Shown here one piece after another: positions 36,546 to 48,900 of a stretch of DNA of 64,000 nt. Origin of the DNA: Platycnemis pennipes. Its lineage: Eukaryota > Arthropoda > Insecta > Odonata > Platycnemididae. Made by a program: the position numbers and the translations under genes. The DNA lies in contig OW121847.1 in NCBI GenBank assembly GCA_933228895.1, forward strand, positions 79,091,656 through 79,155,655. Reading direction: 5' to 3'. How positions within the stretch are numbered: the first letter of the stretch is position 1; each line of letters starts with the position of its first letter. Under the pieces are notes generated by a model. It did not search any database. It saw only the letters and a list, made by a program, of their open reading frames with translations, and was not told where the DNA came from.

Positions 36546-37420
36546 CTCGACGTTTAAGGAGCCATAAAATGTGCTGTGAATAAAAAGCAAAAAATCTACA
36601 TCTTGGTTGTCATCTCTTCACAAGAATCATGAATGATCATCGGCCTTCAACTTATTTTGTTTACATCAATTTCTTCCAAATGATTTACTCTATTCCCCAT
36701 GTTCCCCTTCTGACACAACGAAAGGATAAAGCATTGGCGATAGAAAATTTGCTTATTAATTATATCCTAAATCGCAGTTCAACGCCATTCTTTTAACTGT
36801 ATTGCACTCAACCCCGGGATTAGGATGAGGATGCTTTCTATTTTTTGCAGCGGCTGAAGAAAGCCTAATACTATGAGCCACCTCATAAAATTCTTGCCTT
36901 CTTCAGCAGGAAGAATTTACCAGCTCGCGGAAACACAATTAATTACTAATACCAATAAAAGTTTATTAGATGAAAGAATAAGAGAAATGGATGAGAACTT
37001 TTGGATGTGGGTACTAGATTACCAGCCTTGTAAAACGACATCTACGAAAACACGTCAACTTTCAAATACTGAAATCCCTAAATTGTACGTGAAATTCATT
37101 TTGGTTAATGGAAACGGCAAAAATACTTCTGGCACAATACAGAGAGTATCAATTTGACAGTATCAAGTCACAGTTTTTGTTTAAGTCGGGTTAACCTAAC
37201 TATAACGGGCAAGGAAGTTTTCAAAATAATATTAGCTTACATGCCACTTATAAAATATCTAAGTTTAGGGACCAGAAATTCTAAAGGGCAATCCGTGCCA
37301 TGATCATGGAGCTGAAGACACACCACCATAGTTCCAGTTTCAGTCCAAATATTACTTTTCCAGAGGTTTACCTTCTTTCAAACTACCGGGTTTTAAAATA
37401 TAAAATTTCACGGCAGAAAG
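36546..37420. other. AT-rich DNA, nothing recognised
   Basis: A 94-codon frame at 36873-37157 has no recognisable domain. Confidence 0.55.
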
Positions 37421-38330
37421 GTCTGACGCGAAAGAAGCTATTTGATTCCCAGCGAAAGAGGAGTGGTAGCGGTATCCGCCATTTTTTTGTTCTAGGCTCA
37501 CCCCTGAACGAGACGACGCCCTGCGTGCCTAGCCCCTCAGACCTTACTCTGAGCCTAGCCCGCGAATCGGCTCACATACAGAGCGCATTCCGGACTGTCT
37601 CTCCGAACGTGTTCTCTCCGCTTCTCCGCTTCCGCTCTCCGATTCCGGAATTCCGAAGGGCAAACGGGGAGAAGGAAGAAAACAGGGGAAAAAGGCATTC
37701 GAACACAAATTCCGAGGTCATGGGGTAACCCAAGCCCAGGGATTACAGCGAATAAAATTTAGACCGCTAATTCTCACAAGCTCACAACTTCACTTGGAGT
37801 CAAACGATTGGGTTTATTGTGAGCAAAATAAACTAACAGGAGGAGGAGTGTGGAGAGTAAAGTGAAGGTCTTACTGCCTAATTCGAAGATAATATGATTG
37901 GATTGAAGCAAATTAGGGCGGTTTTATGAGTTCGTAGCCTAGGTTGGACGGACAGGGGAGGTTTTGGAACATGAAGAAGTGAGGTTGAGTACGAAATGCT
38001 GCCGTGTGATTGGAGTTGAAGGGAGAAAACACATGCACGCAGTTCCCGCGGTGATGAGGTGGATTCCAAAGCCCAAGGAGTGAAGCGAGGGGTAGAGCCG
38101 AGGGAGGGAGATGGATGAGGCACTGACCACAGGCTGACATGTAAGAGGCGCCAGCCTCTCCGAAGATGACAGGGTCTGCCCTCCCCCGTGACGTGCGCGT
38201 TTCTTGGACCCGAGGGCCAGAGGGGAATGGGATTATTGAGAAGGGTGGAAATCGGGCAAGGACGGAGGGCAAAGGTATGAGGGCGTGCTAGGGGTCACGG
38301 GTGACTGATGGCCAGGGGAAAGAGGAACTA
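37421..38330. promoter_or_regulatory. G+C-rich island 9
   Basis: CpG-containing sequence from 37430 to 37720 includes TATCCGCCATTTTTTTG at about 37471-37487. The CCGCCAT core matches the YY1/Pleiohomeotic site common in metazoan promoters. A second G+C-rich part at 38040-38310 is purine-rich on the plus strand, with proline-rich minus-strand frames. A promoter is plausible but not demonstrated. Confidence 0.35.
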
Positions 38331-40130
38331 ATATACGCACTGGCAACCGGGTGTATTTCCACGGGTAATATCCTCTCACATCTGAAGAGATAAGAATCTT
38401 GGTTTCAATGCAAATGAGATTTTTCATGGGCTTTAGACGGCGCTCCGTGGCGGTTAGGAAGATGTTTGATGGCTCAGACAGTTTATTTAGGAAACGAAAA
38501 CGTGTCAAAATGCGCTTCGAAAACATAGGTGGAATATTAAGTTTAGCTCGCTCATTAACGCATTTCTCTCGTGAAGGTTTCTATAGTTACCACCGAAAAT
38601 CCATATTAAAAAGACACTACATTATTGACAATGTTATTTATCATCAGCATTGCGTAGGCTACGATTAGGGTGTGGTTAAAAACGTTGTTTTCTCAAATAT
38701 TCTCTTTTCCAATTCAATGATGGAACAAATATATTCACGGAATCTATTGCAATTTCGGGTCCTTGATGAGATAATTATTTCACATATTTCACTAAAAAAT
38801 ACATGTTGGTTGAGTAGACAACCGTGTAGCTGCAATTGTTTCTTTGTTATTTCCATTGCACGGCTTAGTATATTATGTTTTTTTTAATTTGTGATGATTA
38901 ACTGCAATGAACGACCTCTTTATTATTTAGAGAGGTGCTAAAACTATGATATGATTAATCAGTAAAACACGAAGGATGGGATATTATTTTAGCCAACAAT
39001 ACACAATCGGTTCATATTAAAGCATAGAAGAATAGTAACCTCGTACCAGAAGTACGACCAATATTCAACTGTTCAAATCATTATCTTAATAATATGAAAT
39101 AATTATCTTGATTAAAAGGGAGTTTAATGGAGTAAACAGTTAGAGGATCAAAATTCCTATCATACGATATTTCCTTAAGAAGACTATGTAGATTAAGAAC
39201 AATATACATTGACAAAAAAATGAGTCAGTATTGTTCGATAAGCACATCATCGTGTTTTTTAACAAAGAAAACCAAGATATCCAAGATATAATTACCGCAT
39301 CATATTCTTATTTCACTAAAAGTCTTTTGGGCATAAGCGTCTCGGAAATCTATGATGACAGTTCAATCCACTCGCACCTTCCCCCTCATAATGAAAAGGT
39401 ATATAGTGATCCACTATCCAACTAGTGATCCATTGCACTTCTTACGCATAAAAGTCCCCCGTGTAGCTATTTTTGAGGAAAATTCAGACCGGAGCTGGGA
39501 AGTGAAGAAATGAGGCAGGCGCGATGGACAAAATTATAGTTCAAGCCAATTTATGAAGGAAATACGTATTGATACCTAGGTTTAGTACATACATATCTGC
39601 ACTTTTCATACAACGGTGAGGTAAGTAACAGTGTACCCACTTATCTTACTCGAGAATATTAAATTTATACTTTTCGGCAATGACTTTACTAAATCAAATG
39701 TTGGTGTACTTCAATGATAAAAATTAAGGGATATCATATTATTTATTCGGCTAGGATTTTCGGATCATTTTTTAGTTTCCATTACTAATGTTTAACTGAT
39801 GCGTCAGGTGCTTATTTACTTCTTGAACATTTGGCCCATTTCAAACCTTCTTCACTCTTATTTGCGCTCATATCCAAGTCAGCAATGAAAAACACGCATC
39901 GGACGGGAGGAGTTAAAAGACAATTCAGCCGCAATAAAACACAAAGTTATGAATCACCATATACTACTTACATAGGTAAAGTAAAATTTATCCACCAGTT
40001 CTGTACTGCAACACGCAATCAGAAAAACGACGAAAAATAAATAAACCCTATCAAGGTTATCTTGATAACTCCCACGAATTTTAGGACAATCTCTACAGTT
40101 TGGCGAGTAACCCCATCGGTGGGAAATAGA
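38331..40130. other. AT-rich DNA, nothing recognised
   Basis: Short frames only (up to 89 codons), no recognised repeat. Confidence 0.6.
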
Positions 40131-40139
40131 AATAAAAAC

Positions 40140-40480
40140 AAAACCTTACAGAATGCGAAACTCGAAAGCCGTGAAGCCAGAGAAAGGGAAATGGAGAAAG
40201 AGTAAGAGAGAGAGAGAGAGGAAAATGGGACGCAATGAGAAGTGGAAAAAGGAATGAGGCGAAAGAGCCTTGGTGAGATAAATGCGAAGCCGAGGGTGAG
40301 GCGGAAGCAATGTGGACTCATTTCTGACCACTCATTCTGGGATTGACATTCATGGTACGGGAGGTTTTCCAGGGCATATGGCCATGACTATAAGTTTTAC
40401 TGTTGCGGAGCGGTCAACTTTCCACTCCGGGGGAGGCTGGGGGAGGAGGGTGGAGACACGACGGAAGTAAAGTGTGGTGT
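40140..40480. other. Purine-rich block with GA microsatellite
   Basis: A (GA)n tract at 40205-40220 lies within plus-strand purine-rich sequence. A G-rich segment (GGGGGAGGCTGGGGGAGG) lies at about 40428-40447. Confidence 0.6.
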
Positions 40481-42060
40481 TCGTCGTTAAGCTTAAAGAC
40501 TTAGTTTATGGCCCGGTTATGTGTACAAGGGCATTCATTGAGGATTTTCAGGGTTGCCGTAACACGCCCTCAAGGAGACATCAAAGGGATTGGAAGAAGG
40601 AGGAACGGACCTACATTTTGCGTGCTATTGAAAACCGCAGGGAACAAGTTCCCTTTTATTTCATCAAAAGGCACTTCCTGTTCAAAGGACTGCAGGTGTA
40701 ATTTCTTTCTATTATGTACTGATTAACGTCAGTCAAAAAAAAATAAAATGGATTTATCATTGTTATAAATTCTTCTATCAATTAATGATGCGCTAAAACA
40801 GAGAGTTCAATCTGAAGAGGCCAGAAAAAAACGAATCAAGTAATCCACATTTGCTTAATCATTCACCACGACAGAGATTAATCAACATTTTATAATATGG
40901 CTTGACTTTCCGGTAGAGTATAATATCTTAACAACGATGCCTGCCATGTTTAACTCTTACGTGAAGTTAATGATCATAATGTAGCAGCAAGAACTAAGGG
41001 CTACTATTGCTTGCATCCTAACGTAGACTGGATACTAGCAATCACACAATGTACTTCATTATTCTTAAGGAATGATAACAACAAATATTTAAAATCATTA
41101 CCTACAATGAGATCTCTAATTTACATCTTGGTCCTTTGTTGAAAGACCCTGACCTGATAGGAGCGGAATTGTATTATTGTCATCCATGTCTTGACGAATA
41201 GATATCTCCACAAATTTAGATAATTATGTGTAATTCGGAGTGCGAGTAAAACCGAGGAATAATGATTCCCAAAAATAACTAGAATTAAAACTGATATAAG
41301 ATATTTTTTTAAGGTTCATACCAAACGTCTTCTCAATGAAAACCTCATGCTTCTCAGGATTTGTAGATGACGAGAATTTTGAAAAGCAAAGGCGATTCCA
41401 TTCGCTAATGTTCGGTGACTTTGATGAATTAAAATTATACGTAAAGAAAATCACGATAGTGCGTTCAACACAACACAGTTTTTTCACAAAAAGTATTTGA
41501 AAAAGTAAAAAAAGCTTCTCAATCTCTTCCATAATCTTTCAACTCGAATACTGATGACGGATGGGTAAGAAATGTATCTTAATACAACCCAATTACTCAA
41601 GTTTGCAAATTCCTCAAATCCGGATTTGCCTGAGAAAGTTCATCCTATACCCGAGTGACATTTACAGCACGCAATAGAAGCGTAGTACCAAACGCTTCTT
41701 TCTTTGGTATCTTATTAATATCCCCATAAAAATATACGTCTTTAAAAATTCTTGTCGCCCAATCTATTCTACAATGAAGGCTTAACAGAGCAGTGTAACA
41801 ACTGTATATACCACTTTCTGTAGATGAACCATCCGCGATAAGATGAACAACTTCAACAAACTTACTGTATATTGACGAAATTCAGATAATCAAAAATGAT
41901 AGTTTTACAGTTGCGATATAATACGTTAACGCGGTAAGATTTTAAGGAGGCAACACACAAAGCCTAAATTTTAAATAAAATATTTTCCACAACATGTGTC
42001 CACTTCTTAAAAACCAGTGTTTTAAAACATTTTCGTGTTAATGTGTAATAAAAGTAGATA
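40481..42060. other. AT-rich DNA, nothing recognised
   Basis: Frames of 75-102 codons without recognisable domains. No left partner for the piggyBac-like end at 42187 was found here. Confidence 0.55.
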
Positions 42061-42117
42061 TCTGTACTTTTTTTAATACATGAAAATAAATCGAAAGAAA
42101 ATGAAATTATTTTGAAA

Positions 42118-42145
42118 CCGCGAGCGGTCAATTGACCGCTCGCGG
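42118..42145. repeat. Perfect 28-bp palindrome
   Basis: The half-site CCGCGAGCGGTCAA is followed directly by its exact reverse complement with no spacer, centred on CAATTG. It is G+C-rich inside AT-rich sequence. It is subterminal to a piggyBac-like end on its right, suggesting an element-internal palindrome. Confidence 0.95.
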
Positions 42146-42187
42146 ACCTTTTAGGTAGGCAATATACCCCGGACCTTCTAGTGTTAA
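42140..42187 (-). mobile_element. piggyBac-like terminal sequence
   Basis: On the minus strand, from 42187 inward, the sequence reads TTAACACTAGAAGGTCCGGG. A TTAA target site followed by a C-A-C-T-A-G-A-type inverted terminus is typical of piggyBac-like transposons and their non-autonomous derivatives. Direct repeats CGGACCTTTTAG (42142-42153) and CGGACCTTCTAG (42170-42181) flank a GGTATATTGCC-type spacer. No opposite end or transposase was found, so it is a solo or decayed end. Confidence 0.5.
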
Positions 42188-42525
42188 GCGCATGATATAG
42201 GAAAAGAGAACGGAATTAATACAATACAACCTTTCGATGAGTTCTCTGCCACATTCTCAATGCGTAAATTACATCTCGTAACAAATACAGAAACTGTGTA
42301 CAGGAACTGTGAGCTCAACCCTCTTCTACCACACCGATCTTTCTTTTTCCAAACAATGTGGTATGCACTTTCAAGAATGACACGCAACGTCACCAGTTCA
42401 TGGGTAATTTTTTTGGCACTATTATAATAGCTTTAGCGGGCCGTAGAATGAAAAGAGCGGACAAGAAACTGAACCGATGACGTAATTCACGAAATCATCA
42501 GCCCAGCAACTTTTCCACGTCGGAT
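42188..42525. other. AT-rich DNA, nothing recognised
   Basis: No supported feature. Confidence 0.55.
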
Positions 42526-42730
42526 ATTAACTTTCGATCGAGGTGGTGAAATTTTCATCCCGGCCGGGTGCGGGAGCAGGCGTACGACGCAGCGGTCGGG
42601 AGCCGAGGTCGCGCCCGGGCCGGACTCGGGATGCGGAGGTGGATCGGGAGACCGGCGGGAAATGAGAGACGGAGGTCGCGGGGAACGCCTCCCCTTCCTC
42701 CGACACCCAAAGGAGTGACATCATTGAGAA
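42526..42730. promoter_or_regulatory. Compact CpG island 10
   Basis: About 200 bases with the highest CpG density in the window (GGCCGGGTGCGGGAGCAGGC, GGTCGCGCCCGGGCCGG, GACCGGCGGG), abruptly bounded by AT-rich DNA. The 131-codon minus frame across it (42527-42922) has no known domain. A promoter core or protected regulatory element is possible. Confidence 0.4.
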
Positions 42731-43063
42731 GAGTGAGTTAAGGAGACGATAACTGTGAGACGGTTTTGAGATCCGGGGTTGTACTGAGGTCCTCGTTTTC
42801 AATTTGTTACCACGCAACGTGTAGGAAAGGATAATTTTCAAGCAAAAAATTTGTAAACCGTATTCCACTCTATGGCCATTGAGAGGGCAGTAAAAATACA
42901 TAATAACTATTTCAAATTTCAAAAGTAACCGTGAAAAATTCTTACCGGGACCATTCGTCCATCGTCATTGGGGTGAGTTATGGATGCCAAATAAACCATT
43001 TATTCTCAGGAAAAAATGCGCACCGTAACACCATTCTAATTATCTCAATTTTTCTACGCTCAA

Positions 43064-43117
43064 TTTCCCAGAATCACAAACGAAAGTACATTTCCCAGAA
43101 TCGCAAAGGAAAATAAG
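43064..43117 (+). repeat. 27-bp tandem duplication
   Basis: TTTCCCAGAATCACAAACG and TTTCCCAGAATCGCAAAGG begin adjacent copies with period 27. They differ by a few substitutions. Confidence 0.8.
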
Positions 43118-43149
43118 TTCATATTTTACACTGCAACAATGTATTCTCA

Positions 43150-43300
43150 TGCGTTATATGGAGTATGTTGTGATGGGTGAAAAGGAGAGGAATTACGTTG
43201 ATATGAAGAGATTGGCCGATAGAAGAATCGAGTGGAGGGCTGCGTCAAACAAACCCTAAGATTGTTGACCCATGATGATGAAGAAGAATGTATTCTCGGG
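43150..43300 (+). mobile_element. 3' end of endonuclease-type LINE (copy 2)
   Basis: An open segment reads ERNYVDMKRLADRRIEWRAA and continues SNKP to a stop at 43258-43260. A short TGATGATGAAGAAG tail follows. It matches the terminus of the minus-strand copy at 1.8 kb (LADGRFECRAASN). The tail is a simple tandem unit instead of poly(A). The body upstream is lost, so this is a severe 5' truncation. Confidence 0.7.
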
Positions 43301-43359
43301 GATGGGAATAATATTTTCCATTAAAATTGTTCTGAGCTAGTTTGTCACAAATAATTTGA

Positions 43360-43396
43360 AGAGCTAAAGGAATACTAAAAATATTCCTTTAGCTCT
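43360..43396. repeat. Perfect 15-bp stem, 7-nt loop hairpin
   Basis: AGAGCTAAAGGAATA (43360-43374), loop CTAAAAA, TATTCCTTTAGCTCT (43382-43396). The stem is too short for a normal pre-microRNA. It could be a recent inverted duplication or part of a mobile-element end. Confidence 0.9.
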
Positions 43397-43399
43397 CAT

Positions 43400-45220
43400 T
43401 ATTCACGAGCTATTTTAACCTTTCCGTTACATAATTACGGATAAAAATAAGTCCCTGTTTAATAACATCTAGACGTTTACCTACATATTTTGTTCATTCC
43501 GAATCATTCCTTAATTCAACAATCTGAAATCTGTATTCCAATAATAAAGTATTATGCATTTTTATATGAGCATTCAAACCAATTTTTGACGTTTCCATTA
43601 CGTTTCCTACATTCGGTTAAATATTTCGCAAATCGTCGATTGCATCACCATAAACATTTTCATGATGCGGTATGCCAGACATACATAATGTCAGTTAGAC
43701 TACACCTATTGCATACAAAACGTAGTATGACATAATTAATAAAATGAAAATAGAAATACACATAATCAAAGTGAAGTATATGTTATGGACTCAAATAAAG
43801 ACGCATAACTTCATAACATCGCGACTGTCATGCAAAATAAGAGACTTTTACAGCATAGGTAGTAATGATGGTGAAGGGGCAACTGTTCTGCGTCCAACAG
43901 CATTTATAATGAACTGTAACGGAACGGGTATATTTGGAAGTGACTTCTGTAGTTATTTGGGAAATTACACCAACGTCAGTAAGTATTTATTTAGAAGAAT
44001 AAATGTTTGGAAGGAAATTGTTTTATTTAGAAGAAAAAATTTATTCTTAAGAACCAGGATCATTTAACCACTTTATGCAGTTTGTTCTAAGGAAAGAAGT
44101 TTTTGGTCAGATCTGTTTCTATGTTCCTGGTGGTTAACGGCAGAAAAAAGTTACCAAGGTTCCATATCCGTAGCAATTAAAGGGATTATCTCTTAAATAC
44201 AATGACGATGTTTATGATGTAACATAATATCTTCGGAAACAACAAATGCAATGCGTTTCAGAATGAGCTAAAACAATTAGGTTTTTAAATTCCTTCGTGC
44301 CTTTTGCGACAAAAGTACTTAAAGAAACATTCACTTCATGAAATAATACACTTCATCAAACCTTTTTCCAACCTTGTAGTTAATGCCATTGACGCCATAA
44401 AAATAAAGTAAGAATCATTTGTTAATCAAGATTAGTTCATATATTGAGCGAATGCAGCATTCGTGTATGCATTGAGTACACAAGGGAATTATCGCTGATA
44501 ACGTTTCGGATCGTAGCAACATTCTCTAAAATTGCTGACTATCCGTGTAAATAACCGAAAATATCTCCATAGTTATTCATTATTGTCAACTTAAAAATAA
44601 TCTCTGCATGGCCCGAGTTTCCTTCCGCGTAAGTTGGCAATATGACAACAGTTTTACTGACAGGGTAGTTAGCTTACCACGCAGAGAACATCAACCAACG
44701 CTAAGGAAACCTTCGATCTACGATCATAAAAACGCAGACTCAGGATATTCAGTGAACAGGAATTTTACAGAGATAAATTTTCAGTCAGCACTCTTTCATA
44801 GAAATGACTAAAATATTAGCTCATAAACAGTAGAATTGTTTATGGCGATATTTATTTGTCATACATACAAATAAATTGAGGCGTACCATGAAACAAAAAT
44901 GACTCGGAAATGAATGAGACATTTCACATGAAAAAAAGCAAATACAAATTTCATTAGCAGGAATAATTTCCTAATTATTGCGTTATAAAATTACCATAGC
45001 ATTTAGTAACCAGGTTATATTTTTACTAAGCTATCCAGGACAACAGCAAAATGAAGGAGCTTAGAGCTTGCTTCGAACCAGCTTCTCGTTTACGGAGTTG
45101 ACTTATCGTATTGTCCTGTTTTTGTAAGCAGTAACAATTTGACTTTCGCAATACATTCACGGAAATGGAGCACTCTAATGACCACCATAGAAAAAAATAT
45201 CGCCATTAAAGTAAAATAAA
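43400..45220. other. AT-rich DNA, nothing recognised
   Basis: A 107-codon frame (43744-44067) has no recognisable domain. Confidence 0.55.
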
Positions 45221-45224
45221 AGGT

Positions 45225-45296
45225 TTGTCGCGGGTCACGCCGCGTCAGTGGTAAGATAGCCCCAACGTTTACCGACTGATGCTGGTCGCCTTACCG
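45225..45296. other. Short G+C-richer segment at the end of the Penelope fragment
   Basis: Contains GCCGCGTCAGTGGTAAG, which shares GCCGCGTCAGT with the tRNA-like SINE head at 55.19 kb, and GACTGATGCTGGTCGCC. No B box or complete hammerhead ribozyme core was found. Penelope-like elements often carry hammerhead motifs in their terminal repeats, but this one does not fit. Confidence 0.3.
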
Positions 45297-45900
45297 TCAA
45301 TTATTTTCAGCTGGAGGTATGTCTTCCAGTTTCTCCCTGCCGTGCGTCCAAATGATAGTAACGTAGATATGTAGCAGCCAGATCATTGGCTTATACTTCG
45401 CATATTGGAGTGCTGTCGTCTCTAAATTTTCCATGTACATATTCACTATGGCTGGAGAGAGATGAAAACCCATTGCTGCCCCAGATGTCTGTTGACAAAA
45501 ATTGTTTCTCCAGCGAAAGTAAGAGCTTGTTATGCATATCTCCGTTAGGTTGAAGATATTTTCACCGAACTCGTTCACAATTATTTTCACTGCCTCGTCC
45601 CACGGGGGTCCTCAAAAAGAGTACAGTAACGTAAAAGCTGACATGGATACTCTTTATATCTTTACTCACTACGACACCTTCGATGAATTGATAAAAATGG
45701 TCTGTATTCCTTAAGTACGAATCCTCGTTTTCTAAGGTGGATTGCACGATTCTAGTCAGATGATTTTCTAATTTCTATAGTGTAGAGTCTAAGGCGCTGA
45801 CAATAGGCCTTAAGGGCACACCTTTCTTATGAACCATTGGTAGCACATAGATGCACGGTGTCTTGAATCTTGAGGGTTTAGTCTTCTTCTATTCGAATCA
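45297..45900 (-). mobile_element. Penelope-like retroelement, dead reverse transcriptase fragment
   Basis: The minus strand carries, in order, PLE reverse-transcriptase blocks. KKGVPLRPIVSALDS (about 45785-45835) matches the GxPLRPIVSA block. SYLRNTDHF and the decayed SFYVTVLFLRTPV (about 45605-45720) match FDVVSLFTxVPV. QQTSGAAMGFHLSPAIVN (about 45440-45490) matches the GxAMGSPLSPxxAN block. HIYVTIIW followed by HGREKLED (about 45315-45375) is where YIDD/YVDDTFVIW is expected, so both catalytic aspartates are lost. There is a stop at 45775-45777 and a frameshift between 45562 and 45590. No GIY-YIG endonuclease remnant was seen. Confidence 0.85.
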
Positions 45901-48900
45901 TTACTGATTAGCTACGCTGATCTCACGATTTGAGAGAACTTTTCACATGCACACACAATTTTATACAACCAGTCACTTTAGGAGATGAACATGAAACCTG
46001 TATTAAAATCGATAGATATTTTGCCAACCTGAAGGAAACGAATTAACACGCTTTGGGAAGGAGACTCTTTTTATTGTACATTATTTTACGGAAGGGAATT
46101 AATAGTGTGGATACGAAGAATCTAAGTGCAAAAAACATTCTATTGGAAAAAGTTAAAAACCTGAACTAAAACCAAGAGAAGTGATTCTGGCATTATATCA
46201 GCTTTTAGCTTCTATACCATCTTTAAATTCCGGTTCTTTCATTCTAACGCCGAATCCACAGCTCAATCAGCTCAATAGAAGATGGAATCCTATTTAATCT
46301 TTAAAACCAAGAAAACGTGGCTTGGGAAATTCAAAAAACCTAGATTTATATCGGACCTTGAAGGTATTTAGATAACAGTATGTTTTTATATGATATATGT
46401 TTTTCCGCTTCGTAAAATTAATAACCTATCTAAAAACCACTCAACTGTAATTCATGCACTTATTTCCCTGATATTTTACTATTGATGAGAAAACGGCTGC
46501 TCAAGAGCGTAAAATACAAATAGTTTCTCGAATATATAATAACCAGTTCTTCATAAATGCGCAAAATGACTAAATTAAAATCATTAAATAGAGCTCACTT
46601 TAATTTAATAAATTCGTTATGTTCTAATATTGTCAACAAATCATATTTTTCAATCGGAATATTAAATTTACACGAATCATGTGTCAAAACTGGAAATTTT
46701 GCATTCATCACGGTACAAAATTCATGAAAGCAACCATCTTTTTCAACTAAGCGCCTAGATAAAAATTATAGTACTTCCCATTTCGCGATAGATTTATCAT
46801 ATTTGAACAGATGACACCGAAACAAGGGAATAAGTCCCTAAAGCCATCAAGGAAACAATAAGGTCATTTTTTAAACAGTATTTTCCTTTGCAAATTCAAT
46901 GTCGGATAAATGTGATGTAAATGAGGCCATAGCCAACTTCATCCCTTGCCTTCCAGAAATATTTCACTCCCAGAAGGTGCTTGCATTATGGTTACAAATG
47001 GCTCCATAATTCACGTTTTCTGAATGTATCTACTTCAAGTCAAGGTGGATCTGAATAATAGCTGCTTTATTGCCGACCTGAATATTCCGAACAGCTACGA
47101 AAACATAGTGGGCAAGAACATTTTCTAGGTCACCAACCATAACCTTACACCTACATCGAAAAAAAAAACACTGAATAATTTATCTTCACTTTTGAAAAGC
47201 ACTACGAAAGCCGTCACGATGTTCAGGGCTAAACTCTTCACGAAAATGATCCGCTTTTGAATGGCTATAATCCTGATTATGAAATGAGAATTAGGCCTTT
47301 AGAAACATAAAAACACTCGAGATCATATCCTATTACCTCAGAAATATTGGAATCAATTTTATTTCATAGAACACTGATTTTACTTTATTCCCTTAATTTA
47401 TTACTAATGCTGTTTCACGCTACCTTCTTTTATAATACGTGCAATATACAATGAATAGAAAAGGGTTATTTCCCTAGCGCCTAAACTTACAAAAATACAA
47501 GTTGTCTAAAGCATTAGGTAAGAAGTAAGCGGATACTGATTGATCATTGACTCAAGAATTTTTATTTATGATCGATACCGCATTGCACCCTTGACCATTA
47601 TTATCCTCATAATTTAAAATACCGACTCATTGCTCATAGCTAATTTTCGATAATATTCTAATTAAATATTTAACGAACGACGTGAATTAAATGAAAAATA
47701 TAAATATTTGTGCTTTCGTTCGCCAAAATCCGCTATCCTATCAGATATTTGTAATTCAACAAATAATAGAAAGTAAGCCGGTATATTTTAAGTCGGCATC
47801 AACTTAATTTAACTGATCTTTTTGCTATCAGTGGCCAGGCTATAATATTTAATATGGGCACTGACGTCAAGAAAACTAATCTATTGTGTCCACATTCTGT
47901 AATGTTAAAAGACAACTACACAATTTTACTCACAATTTAACAATTGGCAAAAAATTTATATTTACATTTCAAATTTTACTCAAAGAACTGAAACTTGGGA
48001 TTGTATAATAAATGAATGGTTGCATGAGCGTGAATTCGGAACAGAGATAAAAAATGTGGAGAGATTATCATTGCTGCTTGAAAATAAATCTACGTGAAAT
48101 GTAATTTTATTAGAGGCGATACATTTCAATCAGTAACAATAAACAAGATAAATTATAATTCAGAATATTTTTTAAATATTACCTAATGTTTATTAATAAT
48201 ATAATTTATAAATGGAGTCATATGAAATTCTAGGGACTGTTTGTGGTAAATTCTGGAGAATATATTGAATAAAATAGTTACACCCTAATGCGACATTCCT
48301 TCATGTTTTAGTTTCACTAGGAAAAAAATAGACGCGTATATGTATTTATAAATCCATCATTTCAACATTCGATCCCAATGCCTGCCCCACACATACGGTG
48401 TTAATGTCCTCAGATGACCATTCATAAGTACCAACCTTATGTGGGAAAATTCGGGTACCCAAATTTCCATTGGAGTGATGATACGTCATAATCATAGTCA
48501 AAAAAGTAGTAGATACATAAAAAAAAAGTTATTTACTAAAAAATGCGTAATATAATATTTCAGCTGAGAATGGCACTCTTCCTCTATCAGTGAATGTAAA
48601 TATGTATTTGTCGTCAATGGCGATATCCGGTGGGGTTCGCTATTTCTATTTGACCGCCATGACGACGAGGGGAATAGCCTTATGAAAACTTATCATTAAC
48701 TAGAGTAGTTTCCTGATGTATATACAGAATGATTATAAGTGGAAGATGAAACAAGATTTCGCTTCTCTTCACATTATAAAGGGTCCTCTATCAGTAATTA
48801 CGAAATGCGACTTTACTTAACTGAGGAACGATATTTATGGTATCACTAAACGAAGTAAAAAAATAAATTAAAGTTTCATTCATCCATGTAAAGCAACAGT

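Noticed and set aside
41900..42060. Left end of a piggyBac-like element (TTAACGCGG near 41930)
   Set aside because: It contains TTAA, but the following bases do not match the CACTAGAAGG terminus at 42187.
45225..45300. Hammerhead ribozyme at the Penelope edge
   Set aside because: A CTGATG word is present, but the required GAAA core and stem II are absent.
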